39,081 nucleotides of DNA from Segatella salivae DSM 15606 (GCF_000185845.1 NZ_GL629647.1:2200736-2239816), one strand, 5' to 3'; positions 28,409-35,858 are shown, counted from the first letter of the stretch. Translations and numbers: made by a program. Notes: generated from the sequence alone by a model not told the origin.

Positions 28409-28504
28409 AGGCTAACTACTCCCCTCCCTCTTCGGGGAACCATAGGTCGCTGTTCGTGAAGCCTGCGAAACGAGGAAAGCAAAGGGCTGGGGGAGAGGCT
28501 TTGT
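28409..28504 (+). repeat. 96-bp conserved intergenic block E, copy 2
   Basis: Near-identical to 230-325, including GAACCATAGGTCGCTGTTC and the AAGCCTGCGAAACGAGG segment. Both copies lie just left of a composite hairpin element. In this copy the distance to hairpin D is about 67 bp longer, roughly one 66-bp unit, which carries a degenerate A-like 17-mer at 28567 exactly 66 bp before D. Confidence 0.82.
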
Positions 28505-28632
28505 ATGCCTAACATTATTTCCCCTTTAATTATCAACAACGTCACCCTCACAATTATTTCATCTCGCAACTGCATTGGTATTGCGCTATTATCCCAATGG
28601 ATGAATTTCGCAATATAAATGCCCTCATGGTG

Positions 28633-28740
28633 TAACTCGGTACGAGTTGTGTTTTTGATAGCCCGGGGTTGGCGAGGAACGAGCCTACCCCGGGTAAACA
28701 TTCGCATTGGGATTCAACGCCGTAGGTGTTGAGCTTTTTC
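28633..28740 (+). repeat. Three-hairpin module, D-C-A type (composite copy 3)
   Basis: Hairpin D at 28633 (first base changed to T), long hairpin C, and hairpin A at 28715-28731 followed by AGCTTTTTC. The spacing of 82 bp from D to A matches the other composites. It faces the minus-strand module at 28786. Confidence 0.88.
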
Positions 28741-28785
28741 TATAATGGCACGCTTACAATGAGACCTTTTATGGCGGATTAATCC

Positions 28786-28987
28786 GAAAAAGCGCAACAC
28801 CTACGGCGTTGTTCCACGCAAACCATACATTAACCCAGGGTAGCCTGCACTATCGTTTGGCAACCCTGGGCTATCAAAAGCACAACACCTACGGCGTTGA
28901 AATATTCATTTTATAATACAATTCCCGTTAATTCTCGTCTGATTTAATGTTTAATTGCGCTGAAAAAGCGTAACACTTACGACGTTA
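28786..28987 (-). repeat. Three-hairpin module, A-B-A type, plus an outlying A
   Basis: On the minus strand, hairpin A lies at 28883-28899, long hairpin B follows, and A again at 28795-28811, 88 bp apart. A further degenerate A lies at 28971-28987, again exactly 88 bp away; its terminal pair has changed from C-G to T-A. Nothing else is seen from 28988 to the GH20 promoter. Confidence 0.85.
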
Positions 28988-29146
28988 CCTCCTTCTCATG
29001 CTATGACATTTTCATGCTATTTGTTTTTCAAATGGAAACATTGTGGCATGAGATATAATAGAGATGAAAGGCTGAAGAAATGAGGAGTATGGCCTTTCTT
29101 TTGGTTAAAAATTTCAAAAACGACTTGTTCTTCATCGTAAAGTGAG

Positions 29147-29154
29147 TAAATTTG
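29147..29154 (+). promoter_or_regulatory. -7 element of the GH20 gene
   Basis: TAAATTTG is a perfect TAnnTTTG match about 90 bp before the start codon. CTTG at 29124-29127 is a near -33 box (19-bp gap). Confidence 0.5.
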
Positions 29155-29243
29155 TACGTATAGATAATAGGGTGTAGCGAGTCTTTTGATTTATTATGCT
29201 CAGTAAGTAACAATTTGTTAAACCGAAAAACCAAAACCAAGGA

Positions 29244-30845
29244 ATGAAAAAAGTATTTATTTCATTGTTTCTTTTCATGTCGACTATGGCCATACATGCG
29301 CAACAAGCCGACTTCAATGTGGTGCCTTTACCACAACAAGTCAAACTAACGGCAAAGCCGTCTTTCAAACTTAGTAATGCAACTCGCATCGCTTATTCCG
29401 AAGGAAGCGAAGAGATGGAGCGCAATGCCCATTTCCTTCAGGACTATGTTCAAGAGATTACAGGCATCCGTCCCGTGCTCTCTACAAATCTTTCTCAGTC
29501 AGGTAGCAATGTCATTCGCCTTGTTCTTGATGGAAAAATGAGTGGCGATGAGGGCTATACCCTGTCTTGTAATCAGAAAGGTGTAACCATTAAGGGTCGC
29601 ACTCCGGCTGGTGTTTTCTATGGTATTCAGACACTTCGCAAGTCGCTTCCTGTTGTAAAGACAGCTGAGGTGACGCTACCTGCGGTTGAAATTGCCGATG
29701 CTCCTCGCTTCAGTTACCGCGGAGTGATGCTTGATTGCGGTCGACATTACTTCCCAGTAAAGTTCATCAAGGAGTTCATTGACCTGTTGGCGATGCACAA
29801 TATGAATCGTTTCCACTGGCATTTAACTGAAGATCAGGGTTGGAGATTAGAGATAAAGAAGTATCCTTTGCTTACCGCCATTGGCAGTAAACGTGCAGAA
29901 ACCGTCATAGGTCATAACACTCAGATTGGTGATGGCACGCCATATGAGGGCTATTATACACAGGATGAAGCTCGCGATATCGTAGAGTATGCACGCCAAC
30001 GCCATATCGTTGTCGTTCCCGAAATAGACATGCCAGGTCATCAGTTGGCTGCTTTGGCTGCAATGCCTAACTTGGGTTGCACGGGCGGTCCATACAAAGT
30101 AGGAACCGTTTGGGGCGTTTATGACGATATTCTCTGTCTTGGTAACGAAGATACCTATAAGTTTTGCGAAGACGTTCTTAGCGAATTGATAGACATTTTC
30201 CCTTCAGAGGTTATCCATATTGGTGGAGATGAGGCTCCAACTGTACGCGTAGAGCATTGTCCTAAGTGTCAAGCGCTCATGCAAAGAGAGCATTTAACGC
30301 CGAAGAATATACAGGGATATTTCACTAATCGCATAGAGAAGTTCGTTAATTCTAAAGGCCGTCGCATCATGGGTTGGGACGAAATTATGGATGGCGACAT
30401 TAATACGAGCGCAATGGTACATTGCTGGCGCAATCCATCTTTTGGCATTAAGGCCGCTCAAAAAGGTCATGATGTAGTGCTTTCTCCTACAAAATATTGT
30501 TACTTTGACTTCTATCAGGCTAATCCAAGGGCTGTACATGAGCCATTGGCGATAGGCGGTTATCTCCCCGTTGATAGCGTTTATAACATGGATACGATGC
30601 CAAAAGACATCTCACCAGAGAATCGTAAGCACATCATTGGTATTCAAGCAAACCTTTGGACAGAGTATGTTGCAGTTCCAAATCATGCAGAATACATGCT
30701 GCTTCCACGCATGGCAGCGCTTGCCGAGAATGCATGGGTGAAGGACAGAGGCCCATATTCAGCCTTCCTTCCACGCTTAACACGTCTCAAATCGCTTTAT
30801 GATGTTTACAATCTCCATTATGCTAACCACGTGTGGAAAAAGTAA
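29244..30845 (+). CDS. GH20 beta-N-acetylhexosaminidase
   Basis: Exo-acting beta-hexosaminidase releasing terminal GlcNAc or GalNAc, 533 residues. The signal peptide ends IHA-Q at about residue 19. A GH20b-like domain (about 24-150) precedes the barrel, with the typical RGVMLDCGRHYFP and NRFHWHLTEDQGW segments. The substrate-assisted catalytic pair D329-E330 in HIGGDEAP is intact. Its product would feed the kinase at 18533. It has its own promoter and is separated from operon 2 by a terminator and repeats, so it may be a separate unit serving the same glycan. Confidence 0.95.
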   Translation: MKKVFISLFLFMSTMAIHAQQADFNVVPLPQQVKLTAKPSFKLSNATRIAYSEGSEEMERNAHFLQDYVQEITGIRPVLSTNLSQSGSNVIRLVLDGKMSGDEGYTLSCNQKGVTIKGRTPAGVFYGIQTLRKSLPVVKTAEVTLPAVEIADAPRFSYRGVMLDCGRHYFPVKFIKEFIDLLAMHNMNRFHWHLTEDQGWRLEIKKYPLLTAIGSKRAETVIGHNTQIGDGTPYEGYYTQDEARDIVEYARQRHIVVVPEIDMPGHQLAALAAMPNLGCTGGPYKVGTVWGVYDDILCLGNEDTYKFCEDVLSELIDIFPSEVIHIGGDEAPTVRVEHCPKCQALMQREHLTPKNIQGYFTNRIEKFVNSKGRRIMGWDEIMDGDINTSAMVHCWRNPSFGIKAAQKGHDVVLSPTKYCYFDFYQANPRAVHEPLAIGGYLPVDSVYNMDTMPKDISPENRKHIIGIQANLWTEYVAVPNHAEYMLLPRMAALAENAWVKDRGPYSAFLPRLTRLKSLYDVYNLHYANHVWKK

Positions 30846-30876
30846 TTGTATTGTCAAAGCATTAAAAACAAAAAAT

Positions 30877-30914
30877 CGTTCAATAAGTCTTTGCTCATGA
30901 AGACTTGTTGAACG
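30877..30914. terminator. Terminator between GH20 and the first OmpA gene
   Basis: CGTTCAA...AAGTCTT pairs with AAGACTT...TTGAACG, about 14 bp. On the minus side it is followed by a T-rich run (ATTTTTTGTTTTT), so it can stop transcription coming from OmpA. It may also slow the GH20 transcript. Confidence 0.65.
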
Positions 30915-30918
30915 TGAT

Positions 30919-30958
30919 AAAAGAAAGCAGCCTCGACCAAAAGATTCGGCCGAGGCTG
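30919..30958 (-). terminator. Terminator of the first OmpA gene
   Basis: CAGCCTCGGCC and GGTCGAGGCTG pair on the minus strand (one wobble or mismatch) with CTTTCTTTT after. Its loop segment AATCTTTTG is shared with the terminator of the second OmpA gene at 35859-35899, although the stems differ by paired changes. Confidence 0.75.
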
Positions 30959-31013
30959 TTGCATTTCTATAGAGACATTAGAATGAGTTTTCTAAGCCAT
31001 TGACATGCGAAGA

Positions 31014-32186
31014 CTATTCAACAATCTGAACAGTAGCACGTCGATCGTAGCTCGGATACTCCAAAATCTTCACTCCTCCGTCTGCAGCGACGCTGATATT
31101 TGAACGCTTTATGCCCATCTTAACAAGCTCATTAACAAGCGTATTAGCACGTCCTTCAGATAGTTTTTGGTTGATTGAGGGTGTACCTGTAGCCGAGTCA
31201 GCGTATCCTGTGACGAGAACGCGGTTGTTATTCTCAACAGCATACTTCGCAAGTGCACGCACATTGACTAAGTCTTTGAGTCGAGCTAACTCAGTTTTAT
31301 TGATATTAAAGAATACTGAAATAGGTGTAGCAACAAGCTCTTTAATGCTCTTTGACTGAACATCTTCTTTTGGAGCTTCTGCCAATTCCTTACGAAGTCT
31401 GTCGCCTTCATCGCTTGCATTCTTAATCTTATTATTCAAATCATCAATCTGTGACTGTGTCATTGCCTTCAAAGCATCAGTATCTGGAGTCTTGTTCCAG
31501 CCTGATTTACCGAGTTTAAAGGTTAAACCAAGCTCAGCATAAAGGTGATTATCCTTATCTTCCCAGCCGTAACCATGATGCTTTGAGCGGTTGTTGTATC
31601 CGTCATAACCATCAAAGTCTTCTTCCATTCGGTTCCAACCAAGCTCAGTATAAAGGTCAACGTGACGTGAAAGCTTCCAAGATGAGTTGATACCAGCACT
31701 TAACAGCATTGCATAAAGACTGGTAGATTCGTTTCGACTGACACCACCGCCGACGAAAGTCGTTACATTCCATACGCGATTTGGATTGTAACCGCAGAGC
31801 AAATTGCTCATGTTGAAGAGGATTTGCTCGTTAATTGTCCAGAACTTTAGTGAGGAAACATCGGCAATTCCCATTTTCTTTGCATTACCGACCTGTAGCT
31901 TTGTACGCATACCGAGGCCTAGAGAAAACCACTTTCCAACTGCAATCGAACCACCGAATGTGCGGCGTTGTTTTGCAAAGAGGCTGTAGTGCTTGCCATT
32001 ATCCAATCCAAGTCCGTGCTCTTGATTAGAATACCATGCGTTATAGTCACCTCCTATTTGAATAAACCAGTTACTCCAAAAAGAATTAGTCGCTACACTA
32101 TACTTCTGCACGGGTACTGTTTCCTGGGCAAAAGAAGCCATAGATACGCCTAAAAAGGCTATGGCTGCCATCATTCTTTTCATCAT
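31014..32186 (-). CDS. OmpA-family outer-membrane protein (paralog 1)
   Basis: Outer-membrane beta-barrel with a C-terminal peptidoglycan-binding OmpA domain, 390 residues. The signal peptide ends SFA-Q at about residue 20. The barrel region (about 30-230) is followed by a coiled-coil linker (QSQIDDLNNKIKNASDEGDRL) and the OmpA domain at about 285-390 (VLVTGYADSATGTP, SEGRANTLVNELVKMG). It is roughly two thirds identical by eye to the protein at 35949-37118, so the two are tandem-type paralogs now separated by the ECF-sigma operon and tRNAs. Likely a structural and abundant envelope protein. Confidence 0.92.
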   Translation of the reverse strand: MMKRMMAAIAFLGVSMASFAQETVPVQKYSVATNSFWSNWFIQIGGDYNAWYSNQEHGLGLDNGKHYSLFAKQRRTFGGSIAVGKWFSLGLGMRTKLQVGNAKKMGIADVSSLKFWTINEQILFNMSNLLCGYNPNRVWNVTTFVGGGVSRNESTSLYAMLLSAGINSSWKLSRHVDLYTELGWNRMEEDFDGYDGYNNRSKHHGYGWEDKDNHLYAELGLTFKLGKSGWNKTPDTDALKAMTQSQIDDLNNKIKNASDEGDRLRKELAEAPKEDVQSKSIKELVATPISVFFNINKTELARLKDLVNVRALAKYAVENNNRVLVTGYADSATGTPSINQKLSEGRANTLVNELVKMGIKRSNISVAADGGVKILEYPSYDRRATVQIVE

Positions 32187-32259
32187 TTGAATTAATAATT
32201 TTTTATTGTTGTTACCTAAATATTAATGATATAATAACCCTCTTTAATGTTGGTCGCTG

Positions 32260-32267
32260 CAAAGATA
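32260..32267 (-). promoter_or_regulatory. -7 element of OmpA paralog 1
   Basis: On the minus strand TATCTTTG matches TAnnTTTG. It gives a leader of about 70 nt. The 410-bp region 32187-32596 otherwise holds only the divergent sigma-operon promoter. Confidence 0.5.
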
Positions 32268-32556
32268 GTCTTTTTTTTCATTACGAAGTCATCTTTTACA
32301 CTTTTTAAAATGTGAAATATACATATTTTATGATTATGCATTCATGAGACAGATTGAAGCCTTTTGTGTAATGAATAACATTTTTTTATAGTTTGGAGTG
32401 AAGGAAAACATACATTAAGTTAAATGTTTTCATGTTTTTCAATAGGCTGAAACACATGCTCTTCTATGCCTTTTTATATTGCAATAGTAGGGAGGAAATA
32501 TAATGTTTTAGTAGTAAAAAGCAGAAAAAAAGGTTTTATAGATGTCACAAAATCCT

Positions 32557-32564
32557 TAACTTTG
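32557..32564 (+). promoter_or_regulatory. -7 element of the ECF-sigma operon
   Basis: TAACTTTG matches TAnnTTTG 33 bp before the ATG. GTAATC and GATTAC form a 6-bp inverted repeat in the leader at 32565-32589, a possible operator. The -33 region is poor, so an autoregulated promoter cannot be excluded. Confidence 0.45.
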
Positions 32565-32596
32565 CGTAATCATTATAGAGATTTGATTACACAACG

Positions 32597-33070
32597 ATGA
32601 CTATTGAAGAATATAAAAAGGAGGTGGGACAAGTCCGACCACAAATGCTTCGCCTTGCTCGTAGCTACTTAAAGGACGATGAAGAGGCTGAAGATGCGGT
32701 GCAAGATGTGCTGCTCAGGCTTTGGCAAATGCTCGAATCTCTGCATCTTCCGATGGCTCCCATGGCCTCAGTACTTGTGAAAAATCGTTGTATTGACATC
32801 ATTCGGCGACGTAGAACAACAACGTCTATCCCCGAAAATCTCGTAGACTATGAACCAACAAACGACGAACGCTATGCAAAAGTGATGCAGATAGCTGATC
32901 GGTTACCAACATTTCAGCAGACAATTCTACGCTTGCGGCACATCGAAGGGATGGAAATGCATGACATTGCAGCGCTATTAGGAAGCTCAGATGTAGCAGT
33001 TCGTAAGGCTTTAAGCCGTGCACGACAAGCCATAAGGCATCAATTTATAACACTTCAACACGATGAATAA
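32597..33070 (+). CDS. ECF-type RNA polymerase sigma factor
   Basis: Small extracytoplasmic-function sigma factor, 157 residues. Region 2 (RLARSYLKDDEEAEDAVQDV) and region 4 (LPTFQQTILRLRHIEGMEMHDIAALLG...VRKALSRARQAI, a helix-turn-helix) are both present, with no region 3. It overlaps the next gene by 8 nt, so the two are translationally coupled. The pair fits the sigma/anti-sigma arrangement in Bacteroidetes. The genes controlled are unknown; the downstream envelope genes are the first candidates. Confidence 0.92.
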   Translation: MTIEEYKKEVGQVRPQMLRLARSYLKDDEEAEDAVQDVLLRLWQMLESLHLPMAPMASVLVKNRCIDIIRRRRTTTSIPENLVDYEPTNDERYAKVMQIADRLPTFQQTILRLRHIEGMEMHDIAALLGSSDVAVRKALSRARQAIRHQFITLQHDE

Positions 33071-33506
33071 AGACGAAAAGATAAAGCAATTGGTCGACCG
33101 TTTCATGGCGGGAGAGACCTCACTTGACGAAGAACGTGCGTTGTATCGTTATTTTTCGGCAGGCAACGTGGCGGAAGAATTGATGCCACTACGTGAATAT
33201 TTCTGTTCATTTGCCAGCCTTTCACAGGATGAAGCAATAGCACAACCACCGAGATTCAAGCTTCTTCATCTTGTCACTCGCCCCAAATTTATAGCTGCAG
33301 CGGCTTCCATCGCGTTATTCTTAGCCCTTGGCAGTACGCTCTTGGTGGACAGATCACAAAATTATTGTGAGGCTTTTGTCTACAATAAGCATGTGACCAA
33401 CGCTAAAGAAGTCATGAAAGTAGTGGATGAAACCATGCAAGACATCCACCAAAATGGCGATGCAGACGTAGACAATCAGTTGCGTTCGATTTTAGGAGAC
33501 AGTTGA
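33063..33506 (+). CDS. Probable anti-sigma factor, single-pass membrane protein
   Basis: 147 residues. An N-terminal cytoplasmic helical region (MNKDEKIKQLVDRFMAGETS) is followed by one hydrophobic segment at about residues 77-95 (PKFIAAAASIALFLALGSTLLV) and a short periplasmic tail. The shape, the overlap with the sigma gene and the start of the frame fit an anti-sigma factor. The zinc HxxxCxxC motif is absent, and the sequence is not one I recognise by name, so the role is inferred from context. Confidence 0.7.
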   Translation: MNKDEKIKQLVDRFMAGETSLDEERALYRYFSAGNVAEELMPLREYFCSFASLSQDEAIAQPPRFKLLHLVTRPKFIAAAASIALFLALGSTLLVDRSQNYCEAFVYNKHVTNAKEVMKVVDETMQDIHQNGDADVDNQLRSILGDS

Positions 33507-33537
33507 ATGAAAACAATATATCATTGATTATAGGGCT

Positions 33538-33975
33538 ATGAAACACCGTATTTTCTTAACAATTCTACTGAGTGGGTTTGCTTGTTTGCTCCATGCACAG
33601 CAAGGATTGAATGTCAACGAGCTCTTCATTGGAAAGCTTGTGCCACGCGAACAGATGGTAGAAGTTCGTGTAAAAGGGCGTGCCCTTAGTAAGTATAACC
33701 TGAATTTCTATCACAGTATACGTTTCAAGGCCAATGAAAAGCAATGTAATGAGGTTGACAAATGTGTTGAACGCGACCGCAAAATGGCTGTAGGAACAGA
33801 ACAAACCAGTCGAAACAATGTGTCAACGCTCATCATGAGTCTGCCACAACAGGGTGGATTATATCGCTATCTGTGTTATCTCACACAGCGAAAAGGCCGA
33901 GATACGCTTGTCACCCTTGTCTATATGGAAGGCAATGTGGCCAGTATTGCAGAATTAAGAAAACTAATACATTAA
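33538..33975 (+). CDS. Small secreted protein of the sigma operon, unknown function
   Basis: 145 residues with a clear signal peptide ending LHA-Q at about residue 20. The mature part has no domain I can name with confidence (it may be a DUF6108-like protein), and four cysteines. It follows the anti-sigma gene by 31 nt and precedes the barrel protein by 10 nt, so it is part of the same transcript. Probably periplasmic or surface-associated. Confidence 0.7.
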   Translation: MKHRIFLTILLSGFACLLHAQQGLNVNELFIGKLVPREQMVEVRVKGRALSKYNLNFYHSIRFKANEKQCNEVDKCVERDRKMAVGTEQTSRNNVSTLIMSLPQQGGLYRYLCYLTQRKGRDTLVTLVYMEGNVASIAELRKLIH

Positions 33976-33985
33976 ATAAATCCTT

Positions 33986-34852
33986 ATGAAAAAAATCCTT
34001 ATTTGTGTGGCTTTGGCATGTTGTTTGACGGCAGCTGCCCATTCAAATGACAATGATACAATCGTTGTTGAGAAGCCACGTAGAGTGAGAATCATTAGTA
34101 GCGACTCGTTGCAACGGGTAGAAGTGTGGGGTAGTTCAACGAATCCGAGCTATCATTATGAAAGTAATATTCAAGTCGTTGATAGCAATTATGTGAGTAC
34201 TTCTGCGTTGAATGACAACACATGGAACTTCTCTTTTATCGGTCTTTCTAAAGCACATAAGAGCCGAAAGCCAATGCGTGAGTGTGAAATGCGACTCGGT
34301 GCAGGCTTCAGTAATGCAATAGGTATGCCCGAAAGAGCTGATGTTCAGCCGTTCAAGTCATGGGAAATATGGTGGCTATTGGGCGATTGGGTTGTGCGAC
34401 CATGGCGTAATGCCAATGCCTTCTCTGTGGGATTTGGCCTCGATTGGCGTAATTTCCGTATGACAGATGACTTGCGTTTTGTGATGAACAACCGCGCTGT
34501 GGCCATTGATACCTATCCAACGGGTAGCACACCTATCTTTTCCCGTATCAAGGTTTTTAGCTTAAATATGCCTATTCGCTATCATTATGAGGGCCGATGG
34601 GTAAGTTTCAGTCTCGGACCTGTAGTCAATTTGAACACCTATGGCAGTTTGAAGACACGCTATAAGCTTAATGGACAGAAGGTGAAAGATGTCGATACGA
34701 ATGTTCGTGTGAATCCCATTACGATTGATTTTATGGGAACTGTGACGGTGAAAGGCGTGCCAGATATTTACTTTAAGTATAGTCCTTGCAACCTTTTGCG
34801 TGGAAATTATGGACCAAAGTTTAGAACTTTATCCTTTGGTTTGATGATGTAA
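33986..34852 (+). CDS. Predicted outer-membrane beta-barrel protein
   Basis: 288 residues; signal peptide ending AAA-H at about residue 18. After a linker of about 80 residues the chain alternates polar and aromatic residues and closes with a hydrophobic terminus (FRTLSFGLMM), as in small outer-membrane barrels. No specific family is recognised. As the last gene of the ECF-sigma operon it may be the envelope output or sensor of that system. Confidence 0.65.
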   Translation: MKKILICVALACCLTAAAHSNDNDTIVVEKPRRVRIISSDSLQRVEVWGSSTNPSYHYESNIQVVDSNYVSTSALNDNTWNFSFIGLSKAHKSRKPMRECEMRLGAGFSNAIGMPERADVQPFKSWEIWWLLGDWVVRPWRNANAFSVGFGLDWRNFRMTDDLRFVMNNRAVAIDTYPTGSTPIFSRIKVFSLNMPIRYHYEGRWVSFSLGPVVNLNTYGSLKTRYKLNGQKVKDVDTNVRVNPITIDFMGTVTVKGVPDIYFKYSPCNLLRGNYGPKFRTLSFGLMM

Positions 34853-34940
34853 GCAGGACGGAAAACAGGAAAATGTGATAGCATTAGTTTGTAAATAACG
34901 AAAAATCGTGGCTATTTCAAACCACGCATAGAGGCAAAGA

Positions 34941-34970
34941 GGCAAAAGTGTAAAAGGCTTTTGCCTTTTT
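34941..34970 (+). terminator. Terminator of the ECF-sigma operon
   Basis: GGCAAAAG and CTTTTGCC form a perfect 8-bp stem with a 9-nt loop and end in TTTTT. It lies about 90 nt after the last gene. The rest of 34853-35134 contains no gene. Confidence 0.88.
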
Positions 34971-35134
34971 GTTTGCATTGTTATGGGGGGTAAAGTGCCT
35001 TAGATTTGGTTGGTTTGTAGTATTGATAAGGTAGCCTTTTGGGTATAATGATAGCTTATAGTGAACTATTCTGAGAGCAAATCTGTGCTAATGCATGTCG
35101 TTTTCTTAAAAAAACAAAAATGGAATCTCTTTTA

Positions 35135-35166
35135 TTTGGTTAAATCAAAGAATATACTTAATTTTG
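35135..35166 (+). promoter_or_regulatory. Promoter of tRNA-Val copy 1
   Basis: TTTG (35135-35138), 20 bp, TAATTTTG (35159-35166): a perfect match to both consensus boxes. The same boxes with the same 20-bp gap occur upstream of copy 2 on the other strand. Confidence 0.8.
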
Positions 35167-35186
35167 CAAACGCTTTACAAAAGTAA

Positions 35187-35261
35187 GGGCGTTTAGCTCA
35201 GCTGGTTTAGAGCATCTGCCTTACAAGCAGAGGGTCGGCGGTTCGAATCCGTCAACGCCCA
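35187..35261 (+). tRNA. tRNA-Val (anticodon TAC), copy 1
   Basis: 75 nt with a complete cloverleaf: acceptor GGGCGTT/AACGCCC, D-arm AGCTCAGCTGG, anticodon stem TCTGC/GCAGA with loop CTTACAA (anticodon TAC), T-arm GTTCGAATCC and discriminator A. CCA is not encoded. It is identical to 35727-35801 on the opposite strand. Confidence 0.97.
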
Positions 35262-35269
35262 CAAGAGAA

Positions 35270-35300
35270 AGAGGTTTGATTTTAATCAAATCTCTTTTTT
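35270..35300 (+). terminator. Terminator after tRNA-Val copy 1
   Basis: AGAGGTTTGATT pairs with AATCAAATCTCT (one G-U) in a 12-bp stem with a 2-nt loop, followed by TTTTT. It starts 9 nt after the tRNA. Confidence 0.85.
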
Positions 35301-35420
35301 GTTTATTTCCTATCATGAGATGAATTGTTTGCAGTTGCGAGATAGGAAGCCATTAAACCAAAGTTTATTTTATAGAAAACGTATTTCATCCCAAAACACT
35401 TCATGATTTCAAGGATAATG

Positions 35421-35552
35421 ATTGGCAAAATGCTTTGAGGCAAATGACCATGTAATTAGACCTATTTTACTGGGTGAAATGACGCTAATTATGATGTAAA
35501 GTGATAGAGATTATCGCGTGTTTTGATATGGATTATTTTGTGAATTGTTAGA
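35421..35552 (-). repeat. 22-bp tandem array (array 5), between the tRNA genes
   Basis: Six units in exact 22-bp register, starting at 35421, 35443, 35465, 35487, 35509 and 35531, read on the minus strand. The unit at 35465-35486 closely matches the consensus (AGCGTCATTTCAC, then AGTAAAA). The units at 35487 and 35509 keep the ATAA end or a related form. The array sits midway between two convergent tRNA genes, away from any promoter. Confidence 0.75.
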
Positions 35553-35680
35553 CGCTGCATCGCAAGTATTGTTTGCCTGCAAATCGTGTGCTATTAAATC
35601 ATGGCGAGAAGTGGTGTGTAAGGCAAAATGATTAGCATGAATAAAAGATTCGCTTACAGCCCAACAAGGTTATGATATAA

Positions 35681-35716
35681 AAGAAAATCCCTGCAATCCC
35701 GAAGGACTACAGGGAT
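35681..35716 (-). terminator. Terminator after tRNA-Val copy 2
   Basis: On the minus strand ATCCCTGTAGTCC pairs with GGATTGCAGGGAT (two G-U) around a TTCG tetraloop, followed by TTTCTTTT. The loop is the stable UUCG type. Confidence 0.85.
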
Positions 35717-35726
35717 ACACCCCTTG

Positions 35727-35801
35727 TGGGCGTTGACGGATTCGAACCGCCGACCCTCTGCTTGTAAGGCAGATGCTCTAAACCAGCTGAGCTAAACGCC
35801 C
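35727..35801 (-). tRNA. tRNA-Val (anticodon TAC), copy 2
   Basis: Identical over all 75 nt to the copy at 35187-35261 and in opposite orientation, 465 bp away. The match extends upstream for about 30 nt with two differences. CCA is not encoded. Confidence 0.97.
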
Positions 35802-35821
35802 TTACTTTTGTAAAGCAATTG

Positions 35822-35853
35822 CAAAATTAAGAAATTTATTTCACCCGTGCAAA
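35822..35853 (-). promoter_or_regulatory. Promoter of tRNA-Val copy 2
   Basis: On the minus strand TTTG and TAATTTTG are separated by 20 bp, the same layout as copy 1. It begins just past the terminator of the upstream OmpA gene. Confidence 0.8.
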
Positions 35854-35858
35854 TAAAT

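Noticed and set aside
28366..28707. 113-residue minus-strand frame
   Set aside because: It is a reading of block E and the D-C hairpins, matching the frame seen at the other copies, with no independent coding evidence.
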